A stretch of DNA of 64,000 bases, from the NCBI GenBank assembly GCA_963741405.1, contig CAVUHX010000014.1:62001-126000 (forward strand), given 5' to 3'. Below the pieces are notes generated by a model. It made no database searches. It worked only from the letters and a program-made list of their open reading frames with translations, and had not been told where the DNA came from. Made by a program: the position numbers and the translations under genes. Below, piece by piece: positions 39,571 through 48,700 of the stretch. Numbering within the stretch: the stretch's first letter is position 1; every line of letters begins with the position of its first letter. The stretch comes from Roseiarcus sp963741405. GTDB lineage: Bacteria > Pseudomonadota > Alphaproteobacteria > Rhizobiales > Beijerinckiaceae.

Positions 39571-39839
39571 ACACGGCGTCGCCTTCCACAGGGGGGCGGA
39601 CATAGGGTTTCAGAGCTTCGCAGTCGATGACATCAACGGGACCATCGAACAGGCTGGCGATGTAGCGCTTCAAGCCGACATAATCGTAGACCGACAGAGC
39701 CGCTTCGGGATCGATATCGATCAGGATGTCGGTATCGCTATCGGGGCGATCGTCGCCACAAGGCGGCGTGAGTCACTCCGCGTTCGCGCAACGCGCGCTC
39801 GTTTTCGCGAAGCCGGTCAAGGATTTCCTGCCTGTTCAT
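39560..39839 (-). pseudogene. MNT nucleotidyltransferase antitoxin remnant with deleted GS motif
   Basis: ATG 39837-39839 starts NRQEILDRLRENERALRERG and THAAL; the expected GSxARG segment is missing and the frame shifts directly to DDRPDSDTDILIDIDPEAAL, VGLKRYIASLFDGPVDVIDC and a C-terminal PPVEGDAVYAF. The gene is 280 bases, consistent with loss of about 14-17 bases that removed the GS half of the GSx10DxD active site. Partner of the HEPN remnant, with which it overlaps by 11 bases. Confidence 0.75.
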
Positions 39840-40103
39840 GCCCTTAATGATACCACAAAAGTCCGCCGGTTTCGACGGGCAAATCAGGTTTCCGTTCTGC
39901 AACACACTTATGAACCGGAAAAGGGCAATTCAGGCGCCAAACATCCTCGCTCGGCGACGCCAAGGAGGATCGCGCCGCGCGGAGCTGCGAAGGCTATGAC
40001 GCTCTTCGCATGGACGACGCGCTGCTTTCGCTCTTCCTCCTGCTCGCCAGGGCCGGCGGCGCGTTCAAGCGCGGAATCCAAGCGCCGCCGCCCCGAACAA
40101 GGC

Positions 40104-40529
40104 TCAGCGCGCCAGCCCGCGCAGGAAGTCGATACTCACCAGCCCAGCGTGCTGCTTGGCGACCTTGCCGTGGTCGAACACGATCAGCGTCGGGATGCCG
40201 CGGATGCCGTAGCGGGCGGCGATCTCCGGCTCCTCGTCGACATTGAGCTTGGCGAAGCGAGCGCGCGGCTCGAGCTCCTTGGCCGCCCGCTCGAAAATCG
40301 GCGCCATCGCCCGGCAGGGGCCGCACCATTCGGCCCAGAAGTCGACAATGACCGGCATGTCGTTGCGCTCGATGTGCTTGTCGAACGTCTCGGCCGTCAG
40401 CGCGATCGGATGGCCGCTGAACAGCGGCTGCTTGCATTTGCCGCACACCGCCTCGGCGGCGGGCCGGTCGGGGGCGACGCGGTTGACGGCGTCGCAATGC
40501 GGGCAGACGGCGTGGATGGGTTCGGACAT
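40104..40529 (-). CDS. trxC: Thioredoxin 2 (TrxC) with N-terminal zinc ribbon
   Basis: 141 residues. N-terminal zinc finger with CPHC and CGKC (AVCPHCDAVNRVAPD, AVCGKCKQPLF), then a thioredoxin domain with active site FWAEWCGPCRAMAPIFER and the cis-proline region YGIRGIPTLIVFDHGK. Cytoplasmic disulfide reductase, typically induced by oxidative stress. Normal length. Confidence 0.95.
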   Translation of the reverse strand: MSEPIHAVCPHCDAVNRVAPDRPAAEAVCGKCKQPLFSGHPIALTAETFDKHIERNDMPVIVDFWAEWCGPCRAMAPIFERAAKELEPRARFAKLNVDEEPEIAARYGIRGIPTLIVFDHGKVAKQHAGLVSIDFLRGLAR

Positions 40530-40772
40530 TCTCGCAGAGCCTTTGTTTAGTGAACTCTAATATAGCGGCCATGGCGAGGCGTTCAAGGGCGGCCTTGGGG
40601 ACTGCCGATGGCGAAAAGTTCCCTCGATCACGAATTCGTGATCGCGGTTTTCGGTAACTCCGCGGACAGGACGCCGTAAGTCTCCATGCAGGGCCGAGAG
40701 GCTCCGCCGACAGGCCCGGCAGCCCGCCGCGCCCGACGCTATCTCATTGATTGAAGACGGAGATCTGACGCC

Positions 40773-41054
40773 ATGAACGCCAAGACCGCCATCACCGCCG
40801 CAGCGCTTGCCGCTTCGCTCGCCGGCGCGCTCGCCGCCATCGCCAAGGCCGGCCCCGCCCCGATGCAGCCCGGCGCCGACAAGTGCTACGGCATTGCGCT
40901 GGCCGGCAAGAACGATTGCGCCGCCGGCGCTGGGACGAGCTGCGCCGGGACGTCCACCGTCGACTACGACCCCCATCACTGGAAATATGTCGCCAAGGGC
41001 ACGTGCGAGGGCATGAAGACCCCGAAGGGCCATGGCTCGCTGACCCAGATGTAA
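40773..41054 (+). CDS. bufA1: BufA1-type bufferin (DUF2282) metallophore peptide precursor
   Basis: 93 residues with a signal peptide (AKTAITAAALAASLAGALAA). The mature peptide has four cysteines in the DUF2282 spacing: ADKCYGIALAGKNDCAAGAG, TSCAGTS, and KGTCEGMKTPKGHGSL. Bufferins are copper-binding RiPP-like peptides modified by the DUF692 enzyme BufB with BufC, normally encoded immediately downstream. Here no bufB or bufC follows; the next sequence is a gene fragment and recombinase debris. The family call is firm; whether the peptide is matured is doubtful unless bufBC lie elsewhere. Confidence 0.85.
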   Translation: MNAKTAITAAALAASLAGALAAIAKAGPAPMQPGADKCYGIALAGKNDCAAGAGTSCAGTSTVDYDPHHWKYVAKGTCEGMKTPKGHGSLTQM

Positions 41055-41288
41055 TTCACGACATCGTCCTTTTCGCATTGTGGCCCAGCCCTGACAGGCG
41101 GGGCCGATAACCTCCATGATCGAGATTGCCGCGGCGATAATTCAATCGAAAGCTCTGTTCGTACCCCTGGAATGTGAGCGGGATCACAGCTTCCATCGAC
41201 GTTCCGTCGTAGCGCGTATTGGCCCGGGATTGCCCAGCTTAAGGCAGGCGAATGTGGAACGCCCGACGCCGCACGGGAGGACAACGTC

Positions 41289-41327
41289 ATGGCCACCTAT
41301 GTCACGCTCGCCAATTTTACAGACCAG
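41289..41327 (+). pseudogene. First 13 codons of a GYD-domain protein, interrupted
   Basis: ATG 41289 follows GGGAGG and encodes MATYVTLANFTDQ, which matches the conserved N-terminus of GYD-domain proteins. The sequence then switches abruptly to a serine-recombinase C-terminal fragment in a different frame. The rest of the GYD gene is not in the window. Confidence 0.55.
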
Positions 41328-42241
41328 CCGAGCGTCGCTATATGGCTGTCGACCCTGACAACCGCCTCGTCGCCCGTGGGCTCGAGCGCGAGTGGGAGCA
41401 GCGCCTGGCGGACCTCGAGGCGGCGAACGATGAACTCGCCCGCCGCCAGGAGCAACGTCCACGTGTCCTCGGCCAGGAGGAGCGTGATCGCCTGCTCGCC
41501 CTCGGGGCCGACCTCGCCACGGTCTGGGATGCGCCGACCACCACGCCGCGCGACCGCAAGGAGCTTTTGCGAGCCCTCGTCGAGGAGGTGATCCTCTCGG
41601 TTGACCGTGACAAGTCGGCGGCCCGCCTCACACTGCGCTGGAAGGGTGGCGCGTTGACCGATCTCGACGTGCCGCTGCCTCGCTCGAGACCCGCAACCGT
41701 TCGAACCGATGAAGAGACCCTGGACCTCGTGCGCCGGCTGGCGGCCCTCTATCCGGACACGGTGATCGCCGGCATTCTCAATCGCCAGGGGCGAACGACC
41801 GCCCGCGGCCATCGCTTCGAGGCCAATCGGGTCGCCAGTTTGCGCATCCATCGTCGCATCCCGTGTTTCCAGCCCAAGCCGGACGTCGCCGAAGGAGAGA
41901 TCATGACGGTCGCGGCAGCGGCGGCCACGCTGAACGTCGCGCCGTCGACCCTGCATCGCTGGCTCAATGACGGCCTCATACCCGGTGAGCAGGCGACCCC
42001 GGGCGCGCCCTGGCGCATCCGCATGACCGATGAGCTCAAAGCGAAGTTCACCGAGGCGGCCGGCGACGGCTTCATCACCATGCAGGAGGCCACCCGCGCG
42101 CTCGGCGTGACGCGCCAGACCGTGTTGCAGCGTGTAAAGCGCGGAGAGATCGAAGCCGCTCACGTCACCAAAGGCGGTAAAAGAGGACTACGGATCAAAG
42201 TGATAGAGAGCCAACGCACGCTCTTCGGCCGCATCGAATAA
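41325..42241 (+). pseudogene. Large serine recombinase, C-terminal fragment
   Basis: The frame begins AERRYMAVDPDNRLVARGLE in mid-protein: a coiled coil and recombinase domain, then RLAALYPDTVIAGILNRQGR, and two helix-turn-helix modules (VAAAAATLNVAPSTLHRWLN, ITMQEATRALGVTRQTVLQR). The N-terminal resolvase domain with the catalytic serine, roughly 350 residues, is absent, so it is inactive. Its left junction is the GYD fragment and its right junction is the broken group II intron. Confidence 0.75.
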
Positions 42242-42252
42242 ACCTGGGGATA

Positions 42253-43005
42253 TTATGAAGCAAACTCCAAGAATCCCGCAATGTCGGCGTCCAGCACCCA
42301 GTTCACCTTCGTGCTGTCGATTCCCACCCATAGCGCGTCCAGCGCATCGTGCTGGCCGCGTCCGGGACGAAATCCATACGAGAATCCGAGGAAGTCCTCC
42401 TCGTAAACCGCGTTCAGCGCCTCGACCAGCGCGCGCTGGACGATCTTGTCCTCCAGCGCGGCAATGCCGAGCGGGCGCCGCCGCCCGTCGGGCTTCGGGA
42501 TATACCGACGCCGCGACGGTTGCGCCCGATAGGCTCCCCGGTGGATTCGGCCGTGCAGGTCCTCGAGGCGCGCCTCGAGGTCATGGCCGTAATCCTCCCA
42601 CGTCACGCCATCAACGCCGGGGGCCGCCTCGCGCTTGAGCGCGAAGTAGGCTTCCCGAAGCTGGTCGGCGTCGATGTGGTGCAGGAGCGCGGTGAACCGT
42701 TCCTCCTTCTTCAGCCTTGCTGTTTGCCGTACGCGTTCCAGGCCGTGGGACGCGCCTTGCCGGCTCGGTGTCCGGGGCGTGCCGTCCTGTTCCGCGTTCT
42801 CCTTGGCCCCCGCCCTTGGCTCCACGAACTCCTCGGCCAGTCGCCCGGCCTCGTTCGCTCGCTTCACAGCTACTACGACGGAGTCTGACTCCTCGCCCCC
42901 GTGCATCATCGGCTTCGGCTCGTCGCCTTCCCGATGCGGACCGCGCAACTCACGCGCGGCCAAGGTCGAGGTCTCCCGGTTTCCGGTCGAGGAGCGTACG
43001 TACAT
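42253..43005 (-). pseudogene. Group II intron reverse transcriptase/maturase, N-terminal part
   Basis: Starts at ATG near 43003-43005 and reads RLKKEERFTALLHHIDADQL, AYFALKREAAPGVDGVTWED (RT block 1), RRRYIPKPDGRRRPLGIAAL (block 2), YGFRPGRGQHDALDALW (block 2a) and VLDADIAGF (block 3), where it stops abruptly. The catalytic YADD, maturase X domain and endonuclease are missing here. A matching C-terminal portion lies at 53.4-54.1 kb on the other strand. Confidence 0.8.
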
Positions 43006-43371
43006 GCCAGGGTCTTCGACCACGCAGGACCGGATATGCGCTCGCGTTGACGCGCATCCCCGTTTCGCCTTCCGCTGTGACAACGGCGTCGGCGTCCCAA
43101 TTGATTCTTTCGCGGCTCAATGGCTGGCCTATACGCACCCCTGCCGACGCTTCGCCCCCGGCCTCGCGGCCGACGACGCACGGCTCGGGGCCGATGCGGT
43201 TCGCTATTCCTTCATCGTAGTGGACTTGCATCACCTACCCCTCGCCGGCTTCCCGGCGCACTGTCACCAGAATCCAGGGTGGTCAACCCCAGATCAGCGC
43301 ATTGCGCTAGGCAGCCTGAGTAAGCGCAGCCGGGTGTCTCACATCCGTGCCGCAGTACACACGACGCGACG
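43006..43371 (-). ncRNA. 5' ribozyme portion of the truncated group II intron
   Basis: Upstream of the RT start the minus strand contains GCACGGATGTGAGACACCCGG and further domain I-like sequence such as GAGGGGTAGGTGATGCAAGTC, the kind of sequence found 5' of maturases in bacterial group II introns. The exact GUGYG boundary cannot be fixed; it should be near 43360-43371. Confidence 0.5.
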
Positions 43372-43383
43372 GCGGACGCGCGC

Positions 43384-43680
43384 ATGACGCCCTTCAAACA
43401 GATCGCGATTTGGCTGGACGCGTTCTGGATCAACTCGGCCCAGCTGATGTTCGCCGTGATCTTCCTTGTCATTCTGGTGAATTACCCGAGGCGCGAGGAG
43501 ACCGGGCAGGAGCCCGTGGCGCCAGTGTGGATCAACCTCATGTACCCGTCGTGGTTTGATCGATTGTCCGTGCTGGCGATCCTGAAGGCATTCGTTCTTG
43601 CGCTGGTGCTGTCAATTCCCGTCGGTACGATTGGCATGATCGGACTTCTGATCGCGCTGGGAAGGATCCATGGCCCGTGA
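43384..43680 (+). CDS. Two-TM membrane protein, function unknown
   Basis: 98 residues with two hydrophobic segments (INSAQLMFAVIFLVILVNYP and AFVLALVLSIPVGTIGMIGL). It overlaps the next gene by 11 bases, suggesting an operon of membrane proteins that was later invaded. No family recognised; no ribosome site of note. Confidence 0.55.
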   Translation: MTPFKQIAIWLDAFWINSAQLMFAVIFLVILVNYPRREETGQEPVAPVWINLMYPSWFDRLSVLAILKAFVLALVLSIPVGTIGMIGLLIALGRIHGP

Positions 43681-44238
43681 GAAACGAACTGGCACTGTTG
43701 CCCTGGTCTGGCAATGGCTCGTCATGTTTGTCTCCTCCATGGGCATAGCGGTTTCCCTGGCGGCCGGTTTGCTAATCGTCGATTGCCTGTTTGAAGCGAC
43801 CGGGAAATTTCGCTCCCTGCCGACGCCCCAATCCTTCGCCGCGGCGATCATCAATCTTCTCGCCATGGCGGCGGCCGTCGCTGCCGCCGGATTGGCGGTC
43901 TTCGCCGCCTTGATCGTGTGTTATGGCGTCTCGGCGCTGGTCTGGCGCGTTGTCCCGGCGTTGGCGACGGACACCGCCGCGGCGCTGCCTTTCGAGTGGA
44001 CGGAACAGACGACCGGGTCGGTCATCACGTTCATCCTGTTGATCGCGGCGGGCTCTCTTCTGATCATCTGGGCGGTTTTCCTGATCCTGCGTGGCCGCGC
44101 GGGCTACCTGGAGCGAGAGAAACTGGCCCAGGGAATATCGGCGAGGCTGTTCGTCGGGTACTTTTGCCGCCGCGCGCCGACTGGTCTGCTGTTGCTGCTC
44201 ACCACTTGGCCGGCACTGGTCTATTTCGTCTACGATCT
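43670..44238 (+). pseudogene. Membrane protein gene truncated by a transposase fragment
   Basis: Starts at ATG 43670 and encodes four or five hydrophobic segments (FVSSMGIAVSLAAGLLIVDC, IINLLAMAAAVAAAGLAVF, VITFILLIAAGSLLIIWAVF, PTGLLLLLTTWPALVYFVYD). At about 44238 the sequence becomes the reverse complement of a transposase (KKNSKGYK on the minus strand). The open frame that continues to 44878 is therefore antisense read-through. Confidence 0.6.
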
Positions 44239-44919
44239 TGTAGCCCTTGCTGTTTTTCTTGGAGCCGAGGTCGCAGGCGGTGGGCAGCTCGGCGAGCATC
44301 TGGTCGACGGTCTGCGAGGTTTGCCGCTCCAGCCGCGTCGGCTCGGGCTTTGGCCGTTGCTCGTCCTTGCGCGGGCGTCCGCGCTTGCGCGGCGGCTGAG
44401 CGCCATCGGACGGCGGATCGTCCTTCTTGTCGTTGGCCTCGTTCGCCGCCGGCTTCTCGCGCGCCTCGATCTCGGTGGCGTCTCGGGCGATCACGCCGAT
44501 GATGCGCCCGCCCAGCGAGCGCTCGATCAGCGCTGCGTGCATTTTGTCGGGCACGCGAACTCCGCGAAGGCGCGAGAGAACGTGGCTTCCGAGGGCACTT
44601 GCGAGCGTCGCTCCCAACCGAGGATACGCCGCAGCGACTTGTCGACGGCGAGGCGTTCGATCAAAGCGGACGTGGTGGGAATGCCCAACATCGCCTTGGC
44701 GACGAAGGCCCTGGCGAGGGCGCGCCGATCCTCGGGCGGGCGGCCGGGGCGGCGTGGTGGATCCGGAACGAAGGCTTCGAGGCCGATCACATCGAGTGTC
44801 GTGACGCGACGCCCGAGCGCCTCGGTCAACGGGTCGACCTCCTCGCGCAGCCAAGGAAACAGGGCGCCCTGGATATGACTCCAACGGGCTTTCATGGCGT
44901 CGAGGGGATCGTCGGACAT
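44239..44919 (-). pseudogene. DDE transposase N-terminal half (DUF772-type), truncated and frameshifted
   Basis: ATG 44917-44919 begins MSDDPLDAMKARWSHIQGAL; the DUF772-like region RPGRPPEDRRALARAFVAKA and SEATFSRAFAEFA follow. After a one-base shift near 44555 it continues KMHAALIERSLGGRIIGVIA, RDATEIEAREKP, PRKRGRPRKDEQ and LPTACDLGSKKNSKGYK, where it ends at the junction with the membrane protein gene. The DDE catalytic C-terminal half is missing. Confidence 0.65.
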
Positions 44920-45027
44920 GCTGTCCGCTGCGAATCGGGGAAATACAAGAACAGTATTACTGCCTATTCCTATCGTGTACAGCGTTATATATTCTGTCAG
45001 CAGACTTGAAAATGGCTCCTCGCTATT

Positions 45028-45379
45028 TCAAGTGGGTGAATTAGCGAGCACGTCGCCGGCGATGAGGTAGACGATGGCTTTGAGATTTCGCTTGGTTCGG
45101 TAGCCTTTGGCTTTGCGCTTGGCGGCCTGGACATTGCCGTTGATGGCTTCCAGGACGCCATTGGAAAGGCCGGTGGCGATCTGATCTGAGAATGCCCTCG
45201 GCCTTGGCCATGATCGTCTTGGCCAGTCGTTTCATCGGGCCGAGATCGCAGACCCGAACCCAGGCGTTCCAGCGATCGAGGAAGCGTCGGGCGGTCTTGG
45301 CGTCCATCGTGAACAGCTGCTGCAGGTTCATGCGGATTTGCATCGCCTGGATCGTGTCCAGGTTCTGCGCTTCCAATCT
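45028..45379 (-). pseudogene. ISL3 family transposase, C-terminal part (interrupted)
   Basis: Reads LEAQNLDTIQAMQIRMNLQQ, RFLDRWNAWVRVCDLGPMKR, then after a frameshift near 45190 IATGLSNGVLEAINGNVQAA and KAIVYLIAGDVLANSPT with stop at 45028. These are the conserved end of ISL3 transposases. The sequence GGCTCCTCGCTATTTC at 45014-45029 resembles an ISL3 terminal repeat. The rest of the protein lies beyond the inserted 2.6-kb element. Confidence 0.75.
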
Positions 45380-45427
45380 CAGACCTCCTGACCTAGCGTA
45401 GCGCAAAATGTCCGGTTTTGGCGTCGG

Positions 45428-47383
45428 TCAGGGAGCCTGCGGAACAGCCGTGGCGGTGCTACGCTCGATCGGCGAGCCGGGAAAGGCAAGCCCGATAGGG
45501 GGCGGCGGACGCACTGAGAAGCGAATCCGCAGGCGCGAGCCGGGGAAGATTGTCGCGGTTTGGTCGAGCATCTCACAGAGGGCCTGGGCGGCGTGGGTTC
45601 GATGCGGCGAGCTGAGCGGAGCCAAGGTGATATGCAACTCGCTATCGGAGACGCGGATGTCGCCTGTCGCGGCGAACAGCTCATGGAGCAGGGTTCGCCC
45701 CTCTTGATCGGCACGGGCGTAGTGAGGTCGCAGTAGCGTTACTAGATCGCTCTCGGCCTGATAGGCGACCATCTTGATGATGTCGGTCAGGTGCTTGCGC
45801 TCGGTGGCGAGCTTGACCACGGCCCGCTCGCTGAGGTCTCGGACCTCGACGCGCTTAGCAACATCGCGGCGCTGCTCGAAGAGCCGGGCGACGCGAGCGC
45901 GGGCCGTGCGCAGCCGTTTGCCGAGCGTGCCATGAGCGATCTTGAACCCCCGCATGGTCGGCCGGTGCTGCTCGGCGTTGTCCGCGGCGGCGGCGCCGTA
46001 TTCGCGTTCGAGCTTGGCGAGATCGGCGCGCGCCGCACGGACCTCCTTATCCAAAGCACGGCGCTCGGGATTGGGGATGGAGCGGGTCGGGTCCTCCGGC
46101 TCGATCCGGTAATCGACGAGTGCATCAAGCAGGAACTCTTCCCGCATGTACTTGAAGAAGTTCTCCTGTCGCCAGCGCTCGAACATGCGGTAGGCGACCT
46201 CGATGTCGCGCAGGTCCCATCGACTGGTGATTACCTGCGTCTGATGGCCGTCGTCGCACAAGCGCGTGACTTGCCGTAGGCGCAGCTTACCTTTGAGGAA
46301 GCGCACGGGCTGGTCGTGCAGAAGATAGTCCACCCGGCATCCGTCGAGCTCGGCGTGACGGGCGATGAACCGCCGCTCATTGATGCGACGGCGCCGGCCC
46401 TTGCGATAGGTCAGCAAGTCGAAGCCGCCCTTGATCATCATATCGAACAACTTCGGGCTCCAGCCGCCGCGGTCGAAGACGATGGTGACCCGTCGCTCGC
46501 CGACCAGGTCGCGCACTTCGCGAAGCAGCCGGGGCAAGGCCTTCGTCAACGCCACGTCGACCTCCCCGGTCACCACCAGCAACGGGTCGCCGGAGCGGTC
46601 GTTGATCCAGTCGTCGGTGCTGGCGGGCATGGCCAGATGGCGGCGCGCCACGTAAGCCTTTGATGCGATGGCGCGTTGGCCGTGATAGGCGCGCACATGG
46701 CCGTCGATGTACAAGAACCCCATGAGATGTCCGCGCTGATCGACACGCAGACGCGCAAGCTCCGCGCCCAGCTGCTCGGCGCAATGGTGTGCCGCGAGGC
46801 GGGTGAGCCGGCGCCGCAGCGTCTTCACCTCCGGCGCGCGGTCGAGCCCGAGGAGCCTGCCGAACGCGGCCGGGTCGCGTTCCTTGAGATGCTCGGGCCG
46901 CTTGATGCGCAGCAGCGCCATGAGCAGGAGCGTCAGCAAGGTCGTGCGCAGGCCATAGAAGGCCGGACCGATCTCACCGTAGAGCTTGCGGCTGATCCGA
47001 AACAACCCGCTCTCGACCAGGCACGGGAGAGCGAGCAGGACGCCGACACCGGGAACCGAGGCCCCCTCGCGAAAGAGCGGTGCGGCATCATCGAGCAGCC
47101 CCAGATGGGCGAGTTGCCGATCGAAGCTGCGATCGCTCGCGTCGCGGTCGAGGCTCATCGGCGCCGGTTCGGCGTCGTCCTCAGCCGCGCTGATTGGATC
47201 GCCAGCGCCGTCCTTCACTGATGGCGCGGAGCCATCCTCATCATCGTCGGTCGACTTCGCAGACGGCACGCCCGCCGCCGGCGGCGCCCCCGCCGCTGCG
47301 GTCGTCATCCCGGCGAACGCAAGCTGTGCGCTCTCGGCGGGCGTCGAAGGTCCGACCAGCTTGCGAATCGCCTTCTCGCTCAC
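45428..47383 (-). CDS. Large transposase, main part (DDE type, family not assigned)
   Basis: 651 residues in this frame. MGFLYIDGHVRAYHG and VTIVFDRGGWSPKLFDMMIK look like DDE catalytic regions, and WDLRDIEVAYRMFERWRQEN with NFFKYMREEFLLDALVDYRI precedes a coiled coil (KEVRAARADLAKLEREYGAA). The N-terminal helix-turn-helix is in another frame upstream, joined at a run of six G (47383-47388). With five G the frames fuse as AVAHRLGVSEKAIRKLVGPS. Either a slippage-expressed product or a disabled transposase. Confidence 0.72.
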   Translation of the reverse strand: MSEKAIRKLVGPSTPAESAQLAFAGMTTAAAGAPPAAGVPSAKSTDDDEDGSAPSVKDGAGDPISAAEDDAEPAPMSLDRDASDRSFDRQLAHLGLLDDAAPLFREGASVPGVGVLLALPCLVESGLFRISRKLYGEIGPAFYGLRTTLLTLLLMALLRIKRPEHLKERDPAAFGRLLGLDRAPEVKTLRRRLTRLAAHHCAEQLGAELARLRVDQRGHLMGFLYIDGHVRAYHGQRAIASKAYVARRHLAMPASTDDWINDRSGDPLLVVTGEVDVALTKALPRLLREVRDLVGERRVTIVFDRGGWSPKLFDMMIKGGFDLLTYRKGRRRRINERRFIARHAELDGCRVDYLLHDQPVRFLKGKLRLRQVTRLCDDGHQTQVITSRWDLRDIEVAYRMFERWRQENFFKYMREEFLLDALVDYRIEPEDPTRSIPNPERRALDKEVRAARADLAKLEREYGAAAADNAEQHRPTMRGFKIAHGTLGKRLRTARARVARLFEQRRDVAKRVEVRDLSERAVVKLATERKHLTDIIKMVAYQAESDLVTLLRPHYARADQEGRTLLHELFAATGDIRVSDSELHITLAPLSSPHRTHAAQALCEMLDQTATIFPGSRLRIRFSVRPPPPIGLAFPGSPIERSTATAVPQAP

Positions 47384-47792
47384 CCCCCAGCCGGTGCGCG
47401 ACCGCCCGGTTGCTCATCCCCTGGCTTTTCAGCAGCTCGATGCTGCGTAGACGTTGCCCGGAGATCCGTCGCCGACCGCGACGCCAGCCTTCCTCGCGAC
47501 CGAGCGCCGCCATCCCGCCCTGCACATAGCGCGCTTGGTGGCGCCGCACGGTGCGCACCGATCGATCAAACGCCCGCGCCACGTCCGTTTGCTGGGCGAA
47601 CCCCGACTCCACCAGGAACACCATCGCATAGGCCTCGGCGACCGCATCCTCGGCGCGATAGTGATGCACCGGCAGTCCACCCACAACGATCACGCGCTGA
47701 TCCGCTTCGATCCGCAAGCTGCAGCGCGCATTGATCACCACGGTATTCGACGCCGCCGGAAATGGCAGCGCCAAGGCTTGTTGGGTACTCAT
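47241..47792 (-). CDS. Transposase N-terminal helix-turn-helix part of the 2.6-kb IS
   Basis: From MSTQQALALPFPAASN the frame encodes AEAYAMVFLVESGFAQQTDV, ARAFDRSVRTVRRHQARYVQ and LRSIELLKSQGMSNRAVAHR, two helix-turn-helix units typical of transposase N-termini. After the six-G run at 47383-47388 this frame is out of phase and the rest is not transposase-like. A +1 shift at that run gives a fusion of about 780 residues. Confidence 0.65.
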   Translation of the reverse strand: MSTQQALALPFPAASNTVVINARCSLRIEADQRVIVVGGLPVHHYRAEDAVAEAYAMVFLVESGFAQQTDVARAFDRSVRTVRRHQARYVQGGMAALGREEGWRRGRRRISGQRLRSIELLKSQGMSNRAVAHRLGGEREGDSQAGRTFDARRERTACVRRDDDRSGGGAAGGGRAVCEVDRR

Positions 47793-47985
47793 GCCCCGAG
47801 CTACAGCGGACAAGTTTGGGTCCGCAAGGGCCGCCGTGAAACCTCATTGTTTCAGGGGGATGCGCCGTGAGCATCAGAAAAACCGGACACGTATTGGTCC
47901 GCACCTCGCACAGCCGTGGGCAGCCGATGGGCAGCCGAAAGGCCAGAGATTTCAGTCCTCGAAATCGGCTAGGTCAGGAGGTCTG

Positions 47986-48700
47986 AATCTTGACAACGCT
48001 TCCTTCTCCTCCTGCGTCAGATGATCGACGTTCTTGAGGAAGATGTAGCGCCGGCCCTTGATCTGGAAGTTGTTCCGCGCTTCCTCGCGCCGCACCTGGT
48101 CGACGGCCTCGTTGGCGAGTTTGATGACGTGGAATTTGTCGAACGTGATCTCGGCGTTGTCGAAATTCGCCTTGATCCCCGCTTCGAACGCCGCCCCCAT
48201 GTCGATGCTGGCGTCGGTGACCGCCTCGCGCTTGCCGCCGTGCGCCTCGAGGAAATCCGCGAATTCCTTCACCGTCGCAGCGTCCTTGCCGTTCGGCCAC
48301 GTAGATGACTTTGCGCCGCGCCATGTCGACGAACAGGCTGATGTAGTCGTGGCCGCGCCGCGCCGAGGTTTCGTCGGCGGCGATGCGCCGCACCTGCGCC
48401 AAATCCAGCCCCTCCACCGCGCGCCAAACGTAGTGCTCGACGATCCGCCACAAGCGCGTGTCGTGCTCGCCGAGCCGCTTGGCCGCATTGGCGATCGGCA
48501 TCGCCTTGGCCAGCGCCAGCACGTAGGCCTCGAACAACAACGTGAACCCGGAACCCGCCCGAGCCCACGGCGTGGCGACCTTGCGCACCCCGCAGTTCGG
48601 ACAGTTCACTCGCGGCACACGAGCGTGCAACAGTGTGCGATGCTGGAAGAAGTCCAGATGCCGCCACGTCTCGCCCTTCGTGTCGCAATCGGCGTCATGA
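47986..48700 (-). pseudogene. ISL3 family transposase, N-terminal and middle part
   Basis: Reads TWRHLDFFQHRTLLHARVPR and VNCPNCGVRKVATPWARAGS (zinc-binding, with HLDFFQ), ADETSARRGHDYISLFVD (first DDE Asp), a frameshift near 48285, then REAVTDASIDMGAAFEAGIK, ITFDKFHVIKLANEAVDQVR and LTQEEKEALSRF up to the IS insertion. About 50 N-terminal residues are missing because the copy is cut at the tyrosine-recombinase stop. Third DDE part is in the 45.0-45.4 kb fragment. Confidence 0.78.

Larger units (their letters stand above)
45380..47985. mobile_element. 2606-bp insertion sequence with 18-bp perfect terminal repeats, inserted in ISL3
   Basis: Left end CAGACCTCCTGACCTAGC (45380-45397) and right end GCTAGGTCAGGAGGTCTG (47968-47985) are exact inverted repeats. 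The element is flanked by a 5-base direct repeat AATCT (45375-45379 and 47986-47990). Removing the element and one repeat joins the ISL3 frames as EALSRLEAQNLDTIQ, proving insertion. It encodes one large DDE-type transposase in two frames. Confidence 0.93.
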
